This document shows, piece by piece, positions 7,237-13,427 of a stretch of 25,317 nucleotides of DNA; position 1 is the stretch's first letter, and each line of letters begins with the position of its first letter. The notes below the pieces were generated by a model. It was not told where the DNA came from. It worked only from the letters and a program-made list of their open reading frames with translations, and ran no database searches. This DNA is from JBFMFE01 sp040752295 (GTDB lineage: Bacteria > UBP15 > UBA6099 > JBFMBQ01), in assembly GCA_040752295.1 (NCBI GenBank), contig JBFMFE010000157.1:1-25317 (forward strand). Direction: 5' to 3'. The position numbers and the translations under genes were made by a program.

Positions 7237-8343
7237 TCATAAAAACATTATCCTGCGCCGTCTCACGCACACGTTCAGGACAAGCCCCACGGCAGCGAAA
7301 GTCGTCACGAGCGAACTCCCGCCGTAGCTCACGAACGGGAGCGGAACGCCCGTGATTGGAAACAGCCCGACGGTCATCGCCAGGTTGATTCCCGCCTGCG
7401 ACGCCACCATCACAAGCACTCCCGCGACGATGTAAGTGGCGAACGCCTCCTCCGCCTGAAGCGAGATGATGACGAGCCTGTAGAGGAAAAAACACAGTAG
7501 CGCGATCACCGCCGCCCCGCCTGCGAACCCGGCTTTCTCGCACAGCGCGGCGAAGATAAAATCTGTGTGCGCCGCGGGCAGATACCCGAGGGACGACTGG
7601 GTCCCGCCCAAAAGCCCCCCGCCGAAAACGTGCCCGGCGCCGATTGCCGTCTTCGATTGCGCGAGCTGGTAGCCGGCGCCCTGCACGTCAATGCCCGGAT
7701 TAAGGAACGAGAAAAGCCGCCTCAACTGATAGCCCCTGATCACGAACGGCGCCGCCGCGCCCGCCCCCGCAGCCATCGCCGCCGCCAGCGCCCCTATCTT
7801 CACGACCTCCACGCCCCCCGCAAACAGCATCCCGAAAAAGATCGCCGCGAACACCAGCGCCGTACCGAAATCGGGCTGCAACAGGATAAGTCCGAACGGC
7901 GCGATGAAGTACGCGGCGCTGGTCGCCAGCATCCGCGCGCCGCTCTCCCCTGCGCGCCGCGCAAGAAAATCCGCGAACGCAACCGCGAATATCAGCTTGG
8001 CAAACTCCGAAGGCTGCGCCTTCACGGGACCGAGCCTGAACCAGCGCTCCGCGCCGCGCGTCGTCTCGCCGAAAAGAATCAGCGCCGCCAGCAGGATTAT
8101 GTTCGCCGCGTACAGAATCCACGAAATCCGCCCCCAGAACCTGTAGTCCAGCGCGAGGCAGGCGACCGCCGCCACCGCCGCCGCGCAGAACCACACCGCC
8201 TGCTGGTTGAAATACGTCATCCCCGCGGCGTCCCACGGGCGCCGCCCCAGCGAGTAGAGAACCGTCAACCCCGCGCCGGTGAGCGCCAGCGCCGAAAACA
8301 TCAGAGGAAAATCAACCCGCCGCAGGTACACTCGCGAAATCAT
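7237..8343 (-). CDS. rodA: RodA, SEDS-family peptidoglycan glycosyltransferase
   Basis: A 368-residue inner-membrane protein with about ten hydrophobic segments. RodA polymerises lipid II into glycan strands with a class B PBP during lateral wall growth. Diagnostic SEDS motifs are present: GAERWFRLGPVKAQPSEFAK around 98-115, QPDFGTAL at 156-163, HTDFIFA with the essential Asp261, and the C-terminal block GLFPITGVPLPFVSYGGSS. I chose ATG 8343, giving MISRVYLRRVDFPL as is usual for RodA, over an in-frame TTG at 8367. FtsW/SpoVE have longer N-terminal tails, so RodA is preferred. No mreBCD or PBP2 gene is adjacent. The hydrolase and HD-GYP genes follow on the same strand. Confidence 0.93.
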   Translation of the reverse strand: MISRVYLRRVDFPLMFSALALTGAGLTVLYSLGRRPWDAAGMTYFNQQAVWFCAAAVAAVACLALDYRFWGRISWILYAANIILLAALILFGETTRGAERWFRLGPVKAQPSEFAKLIFAVAFADFLARRAGESGARMLATSAAYFIAPFGLILLQPDFGTALVFAAIFFGMLFAGGVEVVKIGALAAAMAAGAGAAAPFVIRGYQLRRLFSFLNPGIDVQGAGYQLAQSKTAIGAGHVFGGGLLGGTQSSLGYLPAAHTDFIFAALCEKAGFAGGAAVIALLCFFLYRLVIISLQAEEAFATYIVAGVLVMVASQAGINLAMTVGLFPITGVPLPFVSYGGSSLVTTFAAVGLVLNVCVRRRRIMFL

Positions 8344-8392
8344 CAGCCCGCGCGTCCTCCCGTTCAATCCCGCAAGCCCCGGCTGCCATCGC

Positions 8393-8420
8393 TCCGGAAA
8401 AACCCTTCCGGATAATTATA
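8393..8420 (-). promoter_or_regulatory. Probable rodA promoter with 5' leader hairpin
   Basis: A perfect TATAAT lies at 8415-8420 on the minus strand, but no good -35 hexamer is found at the right spacing. Immediately downstream a perfect hairpin, TCCGGAA (8393-8399) with TTCCGGA (8406-8412) and a 6-nt loop, would sit at the very 5' end of the transcript. The distance from the hairpin to the rodA ATG is 49 bp. Confidence 0.45.
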
Positions 8421-8430
8421 GTCCGAATCG

Positions 8431-8479
8431 TTCACGCCGTTTGAATTGACCGGATTATTCACGGCGTTTGAATAATCCG
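8431..8479. promoter_or_regulatory. Inverted and direct repeats upstream of the rodA promoter
   Basis: CGGATTATTC (8451-8460) and GAATAATCCG (8470-8479) are perfect 10-bp inverted arms with a 9-bp gap. The 16-bp unit TTCACGSCGTTTGAAT occurs at 8431-8446 and 8458-8473 with one difference. The position just upstream of the TATAAT at 8415 suits a regulator-binding region, but a dispersed repeat is equally possible. Confidence 0.4.
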
Positions 8480-8520
8480 CGAAGAAACGGCAGGAGCAGC
8501 GGGCGCGCGACGTGCAAATT

Positions 8521-8574
8521 GACACCCGTTTCATTTCTGCATTATCATTGACAAAACGAATGAAAGGCGGTGTC
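8521..8574. repeat. GACACC...GGTGTC inverted repeat
   Basis: The left end GACACCCGTTTCATT (8521-8535) and right end AATGAAAGGCGGTGTC (8559-8574) are near-perfect inverted arms around a 23-bp centre. The GACACC terminus matches the direct repeats at 276-319. No gene lies inside. Confidence 0.55.
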
Positions 8575-8709
8575 AGGCTGTTTTCGGCAGCGGAGAAACC
8601 GGAACTTCCTCAGGAGAGCGCGCTCGTATCGTAAAGTTCTTCATGGAACGATGATAGCCGGCAGAATCGGGATTGATAAAATCCGCTCCGAGTGCCCGCA
8701 TTTTAACAC

Positions 8710-8857
8710 TACAGCGCAAGTTTTGCAAAAATGGAGGTTTTTTTTCTGACAGGCAAGATGCCTGTCCCACTGAAAAATGATGTTTTTGAAATAGTGGAGC
8801 AGGCTTCCAGATAGTGGGACAGGCTTCCAGCCTGTCAAAACTAAAAGTTGCGCTGTA
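8710..8857. repeat. Composite palindromic repeat (148 bp)
   Basis: The outer arms TACAGCGCAA (8710-8719) and TTGCGCTGTA (8848-8857) are perfect inverted repeats. Inside, palindrome GACAGGCAAGATGCCTGTC followed by CCAC (8748-8770) faces GTGG followed by GACAGGCTTCCAGCCTGTC (8814-8836), with a partial third copy GTGGAGCAGGCTTCCAG at 8794-8810. The inner units match those at 2430-2571. The symmetry suggests a nonautonomous element with defined ends. Confidence 0.7.
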
Positions 8858-9239
8858 ATGCTAATTCCTGGGTCGAAATGTTGGAGTCTTTAGCATAGGC
8901 GTCCGGGGGAAAAGGAACGAAAAGGGTCAACTGTTTTTTACGCGGCGGTTTGTCAAAAAGCCGTTTCCAGCGGTAAAGTGTCGGGCATTAAAAACCCTGT
9001 TTAAAAATTTTCAGTTCATTTTTGTCATTCCGTGCAGTCGTGTCTCGCAAAATCTGTCCCGGCAAAATAGCGAACCCGGCTTTTACCGCTCCCGCATCCT
9101 GCTCCCTGCCCCCTGAACGTTATTGATTGATTACCGATGGGAGCACTCCAGGCAGTGTATTGTCAGGGCAAGGCGCGAAAATAATTCATTCCGCAGGGCT
9201 GAGGGGAGCGAAAAAAAACAACTCTGGCGGAATCGGGCG
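8858..9239. other. Intergenic, no gene seen
   Basis: No supported reading frame. Near the right end ATTCCGC (9188-9194) and GCGGAAT (9227-9233) are inverted arms around a run of eight A (eight T on the minus strand). This lies just downstream of the aldolase gene, but the loop is long (32 nt) and the T-run is inside it, so I do not call a terminator. Confidence 0.4.
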
Positions 9240-10202
9240 TTACAGGAGACCGGCGGCGGCGAGGGTTTCGCGGACGCGCTTTTTCTGTTTTTCGGTGAGC
9301 TGCGGGAGAGGCGATTTGACGACGGCGGTTATGGAGTGTCCGGCGAGCCTGAGGGCTTCCTTGACGGCGGCGTGCGCGGCGCCGCCCATCTTCATGGGGA
9401 TGCCCAGGTCGGAGGCGAGCCTGATGATGCGGCGGAGGGCGTCGGGTGAGAGGGGAGCGCCGGCGAATATGGGAAGGAGCCTGAAGATTTCTCTTTCGAG
9501 CCGTTCGGCTGTCCGGCTGTCGCCCCGGGTGACGGCGTCGTGGAATTCCACGCACTTACGGGGCGCTATCGAGGGTATGGGGCAGATGCAGCCGCAGGCG
9601 CCGGACTTCATGAGGGGGCGGAGCATGAGGATTGTGCCGGCGAAGATGAGCGCGTCGGAGGGGAGGGCGCTTTTGTGTTTTTTTATTTTTTTGAGGTCAA
9701 GGACGCTTTCCTTGACGCCGACGACGTTCTCGATTTCGAAGAGGCGGGCGAGGTCGCGCGCTGCGAGGTCGAGGCGTGTGACTTCCGGGTAATGATAGTA
9801 GATTATCGGCAGGCCGACTTCGCCTGCGATCCTGCGGAAGTGTTCGATCACGTCTTTGGGGTGTAGCCTGTAGTAGAGCGGCAGAGGCACCAGGAGAGCG
9901 TCGGCGCGGTGTTTTTCGGCGTGGCGCGCGAGGAGGATGGTTTCGCCGGTGCCGAAGGCGCCCGCGCCCGCGACGACCGGCGCCCTGCCCGCCGCCGCGC
10001 CCGCGACGACCTCGATCGCCGCCTTTTTCTCCTCATGCGTCAGGTAGGGAAATTCGCCGCCGCTGCCGAGGACGACGATGCCGTGCACGCCGCTTTTTAT
10101 GAGCGCGTCCGCGACGGCGGCGAGTCCTTTTTCGTCCAGACGCTCTCCGTCGTCGAGCGGCGTGGGCAGAACCGCGTAAACGCCTCCGGGGATTCTTTTC
10201 AT
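9240..10202 (-). CDS. DapA-family class I aldolase, probable 2-keto-3-deoxy sugar-acid aldolase
   Basis: A 320-residue (beta/alpha)8 barrel of the dihydrodipicolinate synthase/N-acetylneuraminate lyase superfamily. The Schiff-base Lys164 is in GVKES and the catalytic Tyr136 in YYHYPEVT. Two features argue against true DapA: the substrate loop reads GSGGEFPYL (45-53) rather than GTTGES, and the Arg normally in YNVPxRT is absent. Both stretches resemble E. coli YagE (GSGGEF and YNFPALTG), a 2-keto-3-deoxygluconate aldolase. It is the last gene of the ArsR-led operon; its ATG overlaps the stop of the epimerase gene by four bases (ATGA). With an IlvD-family dehydratase upstream, cleavage of a 2-keto-3-deoxy acid to pyruvate and an aldehyde is the likely reaction. 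A dehydratase role is an alternative. Confidence 0.85.
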   Translation of the reverse strand: MKRIPGGVYAVLPTPLDDGERLDEKGLAAVADALIKSGVHGIVVLGSGGEFPYLTHEEKKAAIEVVAGAAAGRAPVVAGAGAFGTGETILLARHAEKHRADALLVPLPLYYRLHPKDVIEHFRRIAGEVGLPIIYYHYPEVTRLDLAARDLARLFEIENVVGVKESVLDLKKIKKHKSALPSDALIFAGTILMLRPLMKSGACGCICPIPSIAPRKCVEFHDAVTRGDSRTAERLEREIFRLLPIFAGAPLSPDALRRIIRLASDLGIPMKMGGAAHAAVKEALRLAGHSITAVVKSPLPQLTEKQKKRVRETLAAAGLL

Positions 10203-11164
10203 GCTTTTTTCGCCTCCCTGACGAACCAGTCGTACATTTCCTTCACGGATTCAAGGTAAGACCACCGGGGCGCCCAGCCGAGTTTTTCCTTTATTTTCCG
10301 TGTGTCCATGACGTGGTCGCGCGTGAGGAGTTCGAAGTGTTCCGGGCGCATGGGGGACAGTCCGAAGACGTTGAGGAGGCGGAGGGCGTTGACGCCGAGC
10401 GCCGCCGGGACTTTGATGATCTTCGACTTCGAGCCGGCGTGTTTCACGAGGGCGGTAGTGACTTCGAGGAGGGATGGGACGTCGTCGGCGCGCGCGTTGA
10501 AGATTTCGGACGCCGCCCGCGGGGATTCGCCGCAGGCGAAGACGGCGGAGGCGCAGTCCCCGACGTCGAGCGCCTGGACGCGGTTTTTTCCGGCGCCTAT
10601 GATGGGCAGCGGCGCGCCCTTTCTGACCTGGTTCATCATCATTTTTATGCCTTCATCGAATATGCCGGGACCGATGAGCGTGGGGGGTCGGAGGATGGAG
10701 AGGGCGAGCGGATGCCGTTCGGCGAAGCGCAGGCAGAGGGATTCGGTTTCGAGCTTGTTGCGCCCGTACTCGGCGAGGGGTTTTTTTGGGGCGTCCTCGG
10801 GGCTGGGGATGACCTTCATTTTGCCGTACACTTCGCTTGAAGAGAGGAAGACCATGCCGGCGGCGCCGTGTTCGGCGCAGGCGTTAAGGACGTTTTCCGT
10901 GCCGCCGACGTGGACGGCGCGCATGAGCCGCCGGGGCGCCTTTCTCTGTGGAAGGAGGGCGGCGAGGTGGTAAACGTGCGACGCGCCGCGGACGGCGTCC
11001 GCGACGGCGTCGGGGTCGCGTACGTCTCCCCTGCGGAAGTCAACCTCCGGCGGGAGCGCGGGGGAGGGCTTGAGGTCGAAGACGCGCACGTCGAGACCCT
11101 TTTCGAGGAGCAGGCGCGCGAGCGCGGCGCCGAGGAAACCCGATCCGCCGGTTATGAGCCTCAT
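10199..11164 (-). CDS. NAD-dependent epimerase/dehydrogenase, extended SDR
   Basis: A 321-residue extended short-chain dehydrogenase. The NAD-binding TGGSGFLG is at 5-12 and Asp30 ends the second beta strand (VFD), favouring NAD over NADP. HLAAL follows at 66-70, then the catalytic Ser segment SSS at 108-110 and the YGRNK Tyr133/Lys137 pair. The C-terminal half carries the usual substrate-binding block (ILRPPTLIGPG, and the GAGKNRVQALDVGDCASA stretch). Proteins of this type act as sugar epimerases, reductases or sugar/uronate dehydrogenases, and sequence alone does not decide. In this operon, sitting 15 bp after the dehydratase and coupled to the aldolase, oxidation of a free sugar to its lactone or acid is the role I infer. 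Confidence is high for the family, low for the substrate. Confidence 0.85.
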   Translation of the reverse strand: MRLITGGSGFLGAALARLLLEKGLDVRVFDLKPSPALPPEVDFRRGDVRDPDAVADAVRGASHVYHLAALLPQRKAPRRLMRAVHVGGTENVLNACAEHGAAGMVFLSSSEVYGKMKVIPSPEDAPKKPLAEYGRNKLETESLCLRFAERHPLALSILRPPTLIGPGIFDEGIKMMMNQVRKGAPLPIIGAGKNRVQALDVGDCASAVFACGESPRAASEIFNARADDVPSLLEVTTALVKHAGSKSKIIKVPAALGVNALRLLNVFGLSPMRPEHFELLTRDHVMDTRKIKEKLGWAPRWSYLESVKEMYDWFVREAKKA

Positions 11165-11179
11165 GGTGGTTCACCTGCC

Positions 11180-12931
11180 TCAAAGGAGCACGGCGCCCCG
11201 TGCCGCGGATGAGACGCTTTCGCGGTAGCGCGCAAGGCATCCGCGCGGGACGCCGCGCCGGAGCGGCTTCCATTTTTCGAGGCGTTCTCCGACCTCCGCG
11301 TCGGCGACTTTCAGCGTGATCCTTCGCTCCGGAATGTCTATCTCGATGGCATCGCCGTCCCTGACCGCGGCGATTGGACCGCCGTCGGCGGCTTCGGGGC
11401 TGACGTGCCCGACGCAGGGTCCGGAAGTCGCGCCGGAGAAGCGCCCGTCGGTGACGAGGGCGACCCTGTCGAGCTTGAGGAAATCCATAAGCGCGGTGAC
11501 TGTGAGGAGTTCCGGCATCCCCGGTCCGCCGACGGGTCCCTCGTACCTGATGACCATGACGGAGTCCTGTTTGACCTTTCCGTCCTGGAGCGCCTTGAGG
11601 GCTTGCTCCTCGCCGTCGAAGACGACGGCGCGCCCCTCGAATTTCATCATGTGCGGGGCGACGGCGGACTGTTTGACGACGGCGCCGTCGGGGGCGAGGC
11701 TGCCCGAGAGGACGGCGGTGCCGCCCTCGGGGAAGAACGGGTCGTCGAGCGGGCGGATGACGTTCGGGTCTCTGACGCGCGCGGCGGCGGCGGTTTCGGC
11801 GATGGACGCGCCGGCGACGGTGAGGCAGTCGCCGTGGAGCTTGTCGCCGAGGGTTTTCATCACGGCGGGGACGCCGCCGGCGCGGTGGAGGTCTGTGACG
11901 CCGAATGGGCCGTTGGGGGCGATGCCGCAGAGCGTGGGGACGGCGCGGTTGAACTCGTTGAAGAGTTGGAGCGGGAAATCGAGTCCGAGTTCGCGCGCGA
12001 TTGCCGGGAGGTGGAGTGCGGAGTTGGTGGAGCCGCCGATGGCGAGGTGGACCATGACGGCGTTTTCGAGGGCGCGGCGCGTCATGATTTTCGAGGGGGT
12101 GAGGTTTCGGGCGACGAGTGCGACGGCGCGCGCGCCGGTTTCCCGGGCGAGGCGGTATTTTTCGGCGGAGAAAGCCGGGGCGCAGGCGGCGCCGGGGAGC
12201 GCCATGCCGAGGGCTTCCATGAGGCATTGGATGGTGTTGGCGGTGGTGACGAGTTCGCAGGCGCCGCATGTCGCGGAAGAGCCGGCGGCGAGTTTGCGTG
12301 AGAGTTCGTCGTAGTCGCGGTAGTTCACGCTCGGGGCGCCGGGTTCGAATCGGATTTTCTGCATGTTGGGTCCGCCGGGGAGGCAGATGGCGGGGAGGTC
12401 GAGGCGGGCGGCCGCCATGAGCATTCCGGGGTTGATCTTGTCGCAGCTCGAGATGGTGACCATGCCGTCGAGCCATTGCGAGCGCATGTACATTTCGACG
12501 ATGTCGGCGATGAGGTCGCGCTGCGGGAGTATGAATCGCATTCCGAGGTTGCCGTTGCCCATGCCGTCGCAGGGCGCGGGGACGTTGAATTCGAATGGGA
12601 CGCCGCCGGCGGCGATGACGCCTTTTTTCACGGCTTTGGCGAGTTCGTGGAGGTGGGCGTGTCCGGGGTTGAACTCGGACCACGAGTTGGCGATGCCGAT
12701 GAGGGGTTTTTCGAGGAGTTCCTTTTCGGGGATGCCCAGTCCGTGGAGTATGCCGCGCCTCACCATTCCGGTGAGGACGTTGTCGGCGGTGAAGAGGGTG
12801 GAGCTTTTCGGTTTCATTTTGAACCTCTTGAGATAAAAGTCGTAGGCGCGTGAGGCGGCGCGCAGCCCTCTGATGGAGGCGTGGAGGAGCGCCGGGTACT
12901 TTCGGATTGTGTCGAGCGGGTTTTTGTTCAC
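11180..12931 (-). CDS. IlvD/Edd-family dehydratase (dihydroxy-acid or sugar-acid dehydratase)
   Basis: An iron-sulfur dehydratase of 583 residues from a GTG start. It removes water from a 2,3-dihydroxy acid to give a 2-keto acid. Cluster-ligand cysteines are visible: Cys121 (PAPCDGM), Cys163 in SSCDK with the Mg-binding Lys165, and Cys225 in CGACELVTTANT. C-terminal signatures are YEGPVGGPGMPEL and TDGRFSGATSGPCVGH. The core matches both IlvD and sugar-acid dehydratases. No other ilv gene is nearby and a YagE-like aldolase is in the operon, so an aldonate substrate is more likely. The GTG at 12931 lacks a ribosome site. An internal ATG at 12817 has AGAGG six bases upstream and gives a 545-residue protein of family length; the 38 residues before it still look coding. 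Confidence 0.88.
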   Translation of the reverse strand: MNKNPLDTIRKYPALLHASIRGLRAASRAYDFYLKRFKMKPKSSTLFTADNVLTGMVRRGILHGLGIPEKELLEKPLIGIANSWSEFNPGHAHLHELAKAVKKGVIAAGGVPFEFNVPAPCDGMGNGNLGMRFILPQRDLIADIVEMYMRSQWLDGMVTISSCDKINPGMLMAAARLDLPAICLPGGPNMQKIRFEPGAPSVNYRDYDELSRKLAAGSSATCGACELVTTANTIQCLMEALGMALPGAACAPAFSAEKYRLARETGARAVALVARNLTPSKIMTRRALENAVMVHLAIGGSTNSALHLPAIARELGLDFPLQLFNEFNRAVPTLCGIAPNGPFGVTDLHRAGGVPAVMKTLGDKLHGDCLTVAGASIAETAAAARVRDPNVIRPLDDPFFPEGGTAVLSGSLAPDGAVVKQSAVAPHMMKFEGRAVVFDGEEQALKALQDGKVKQDSVMVIRYEGPVGGPGMPELLTVTALMDFLKLDRVALVTDGRFSGATSGPCVGHVSPEAADGGPIAAVRDGDAIEIDIPERRITLKVADAEVGERLEKWKPLRRGVPRGCLARYRESVSSAARGAVLL

Positions 12932-12944
12932 TGCGGGGGATTTT

Positions 12945-13427
12945 TCAGGCTTTTTCGATAACGTGGCGGCACTTCGGCGCGCCTTCGAGAATGGTTTCGG
13001 TGACGGTGAGTTTTCCTCCGAGGCGGCGGACGATTTCCATGTCCATGTTCATGCTCGCGCGGCAGATGAGGCAGAGCGCTGGTTCGTCGAAGCCGACGGT
13101 GCACTCGGGGCGGAGGACTTCGATCCTGTCGTCGGAGACGGCGCCGATCTCGGTGGGGATTCTGAAGAAGATGGAGGGTTTGAGCCAGTTGAGCGTGATT
13201 TCCTCGAGCGACATACCGTCCCTTTTTTCGACGCCGAAGAGTTTCCATTTCACGATGGCGGAGGCGAGGAGTCTCGTTGTGACCTTCGAGACGATGAACC
13301 TTCCGAGGGGGTTGTTCATCGTCCTGAGGCGTCTTCCGAAGAAGAACATGGCGCGGCGCAGGATGCGGTCGTGTTCGGCGTCGTACCCGCCGATCATTTT
13401 TTCCAGTCTTGTTTTCATGTCGTCCAT
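12945..13427 (-). CDS. Conserved-looking small Cys-containing protein, function unknown
   Basis: A 160-residue soluble protein that I cannot assign. It has no signal peptide or membrane helix. The first ~65 residues are basic and helical. The second half has four Cys (109, 119, 122, 153), including CLIC at 119-122, and ends with a pattern (MEIVRRLGGKLTVTETILEGA, then Cys153) faintly recalling L-2-amino-thiazoline-4-carboxylate hydrolase or V4R-type domains. That resemblance is weak. The start at 13427 has GGGGG 8 nt upstream and overlaps the mannosidase gene by 13 bp. An alternative ATG at 13418 overlaps its stop as ATGA. Translational coupling with the mannosidase and dehydratase genes suggests a part in the same pathway. 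Confidence 0.7.
   Translation of the reverse strand: MDDMKTRLEKMIGGYDAEHDRILRRAMFFFGRRLRTMNNPLGRFIVSKVTTRLLASAIVKWKLFGVEKRDGMSLEEITLNWLKPSIFFRIPTEIGAVSDDRIEVLRPECTVGFDEPALCLICRASMNMDMEIVRRLGGKLTVTETILEGAPKCRHVIEKA

Noticed and set aside
6204..7355. 383-codon plus-strand frame
   Set aside because: Antisense to the alpha/beta hydrolase with its intact catalytic triad; composition is biased and nothing is recognisable.
9188..9233. Terminator after the aldolase gene
   Set aside because: The stem is 7 bp, the loop is 32 nt and the T-run lies inside the loop instead of after the stem.
9240..10202. Calling the aldolase dapA (lysine biosynthesis)
   Set aside because: The GTTGES motif and the carboxylate-binding Arg are missing, and no lysine genes are adjacent.
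11040..12683. 547-codon minus-strand frame overlapping the dehydratase
   Set aside because: Arg/Pro-rich translation with no motifs; it is a shadow of the dehydratase gene in GC-rich DNA.
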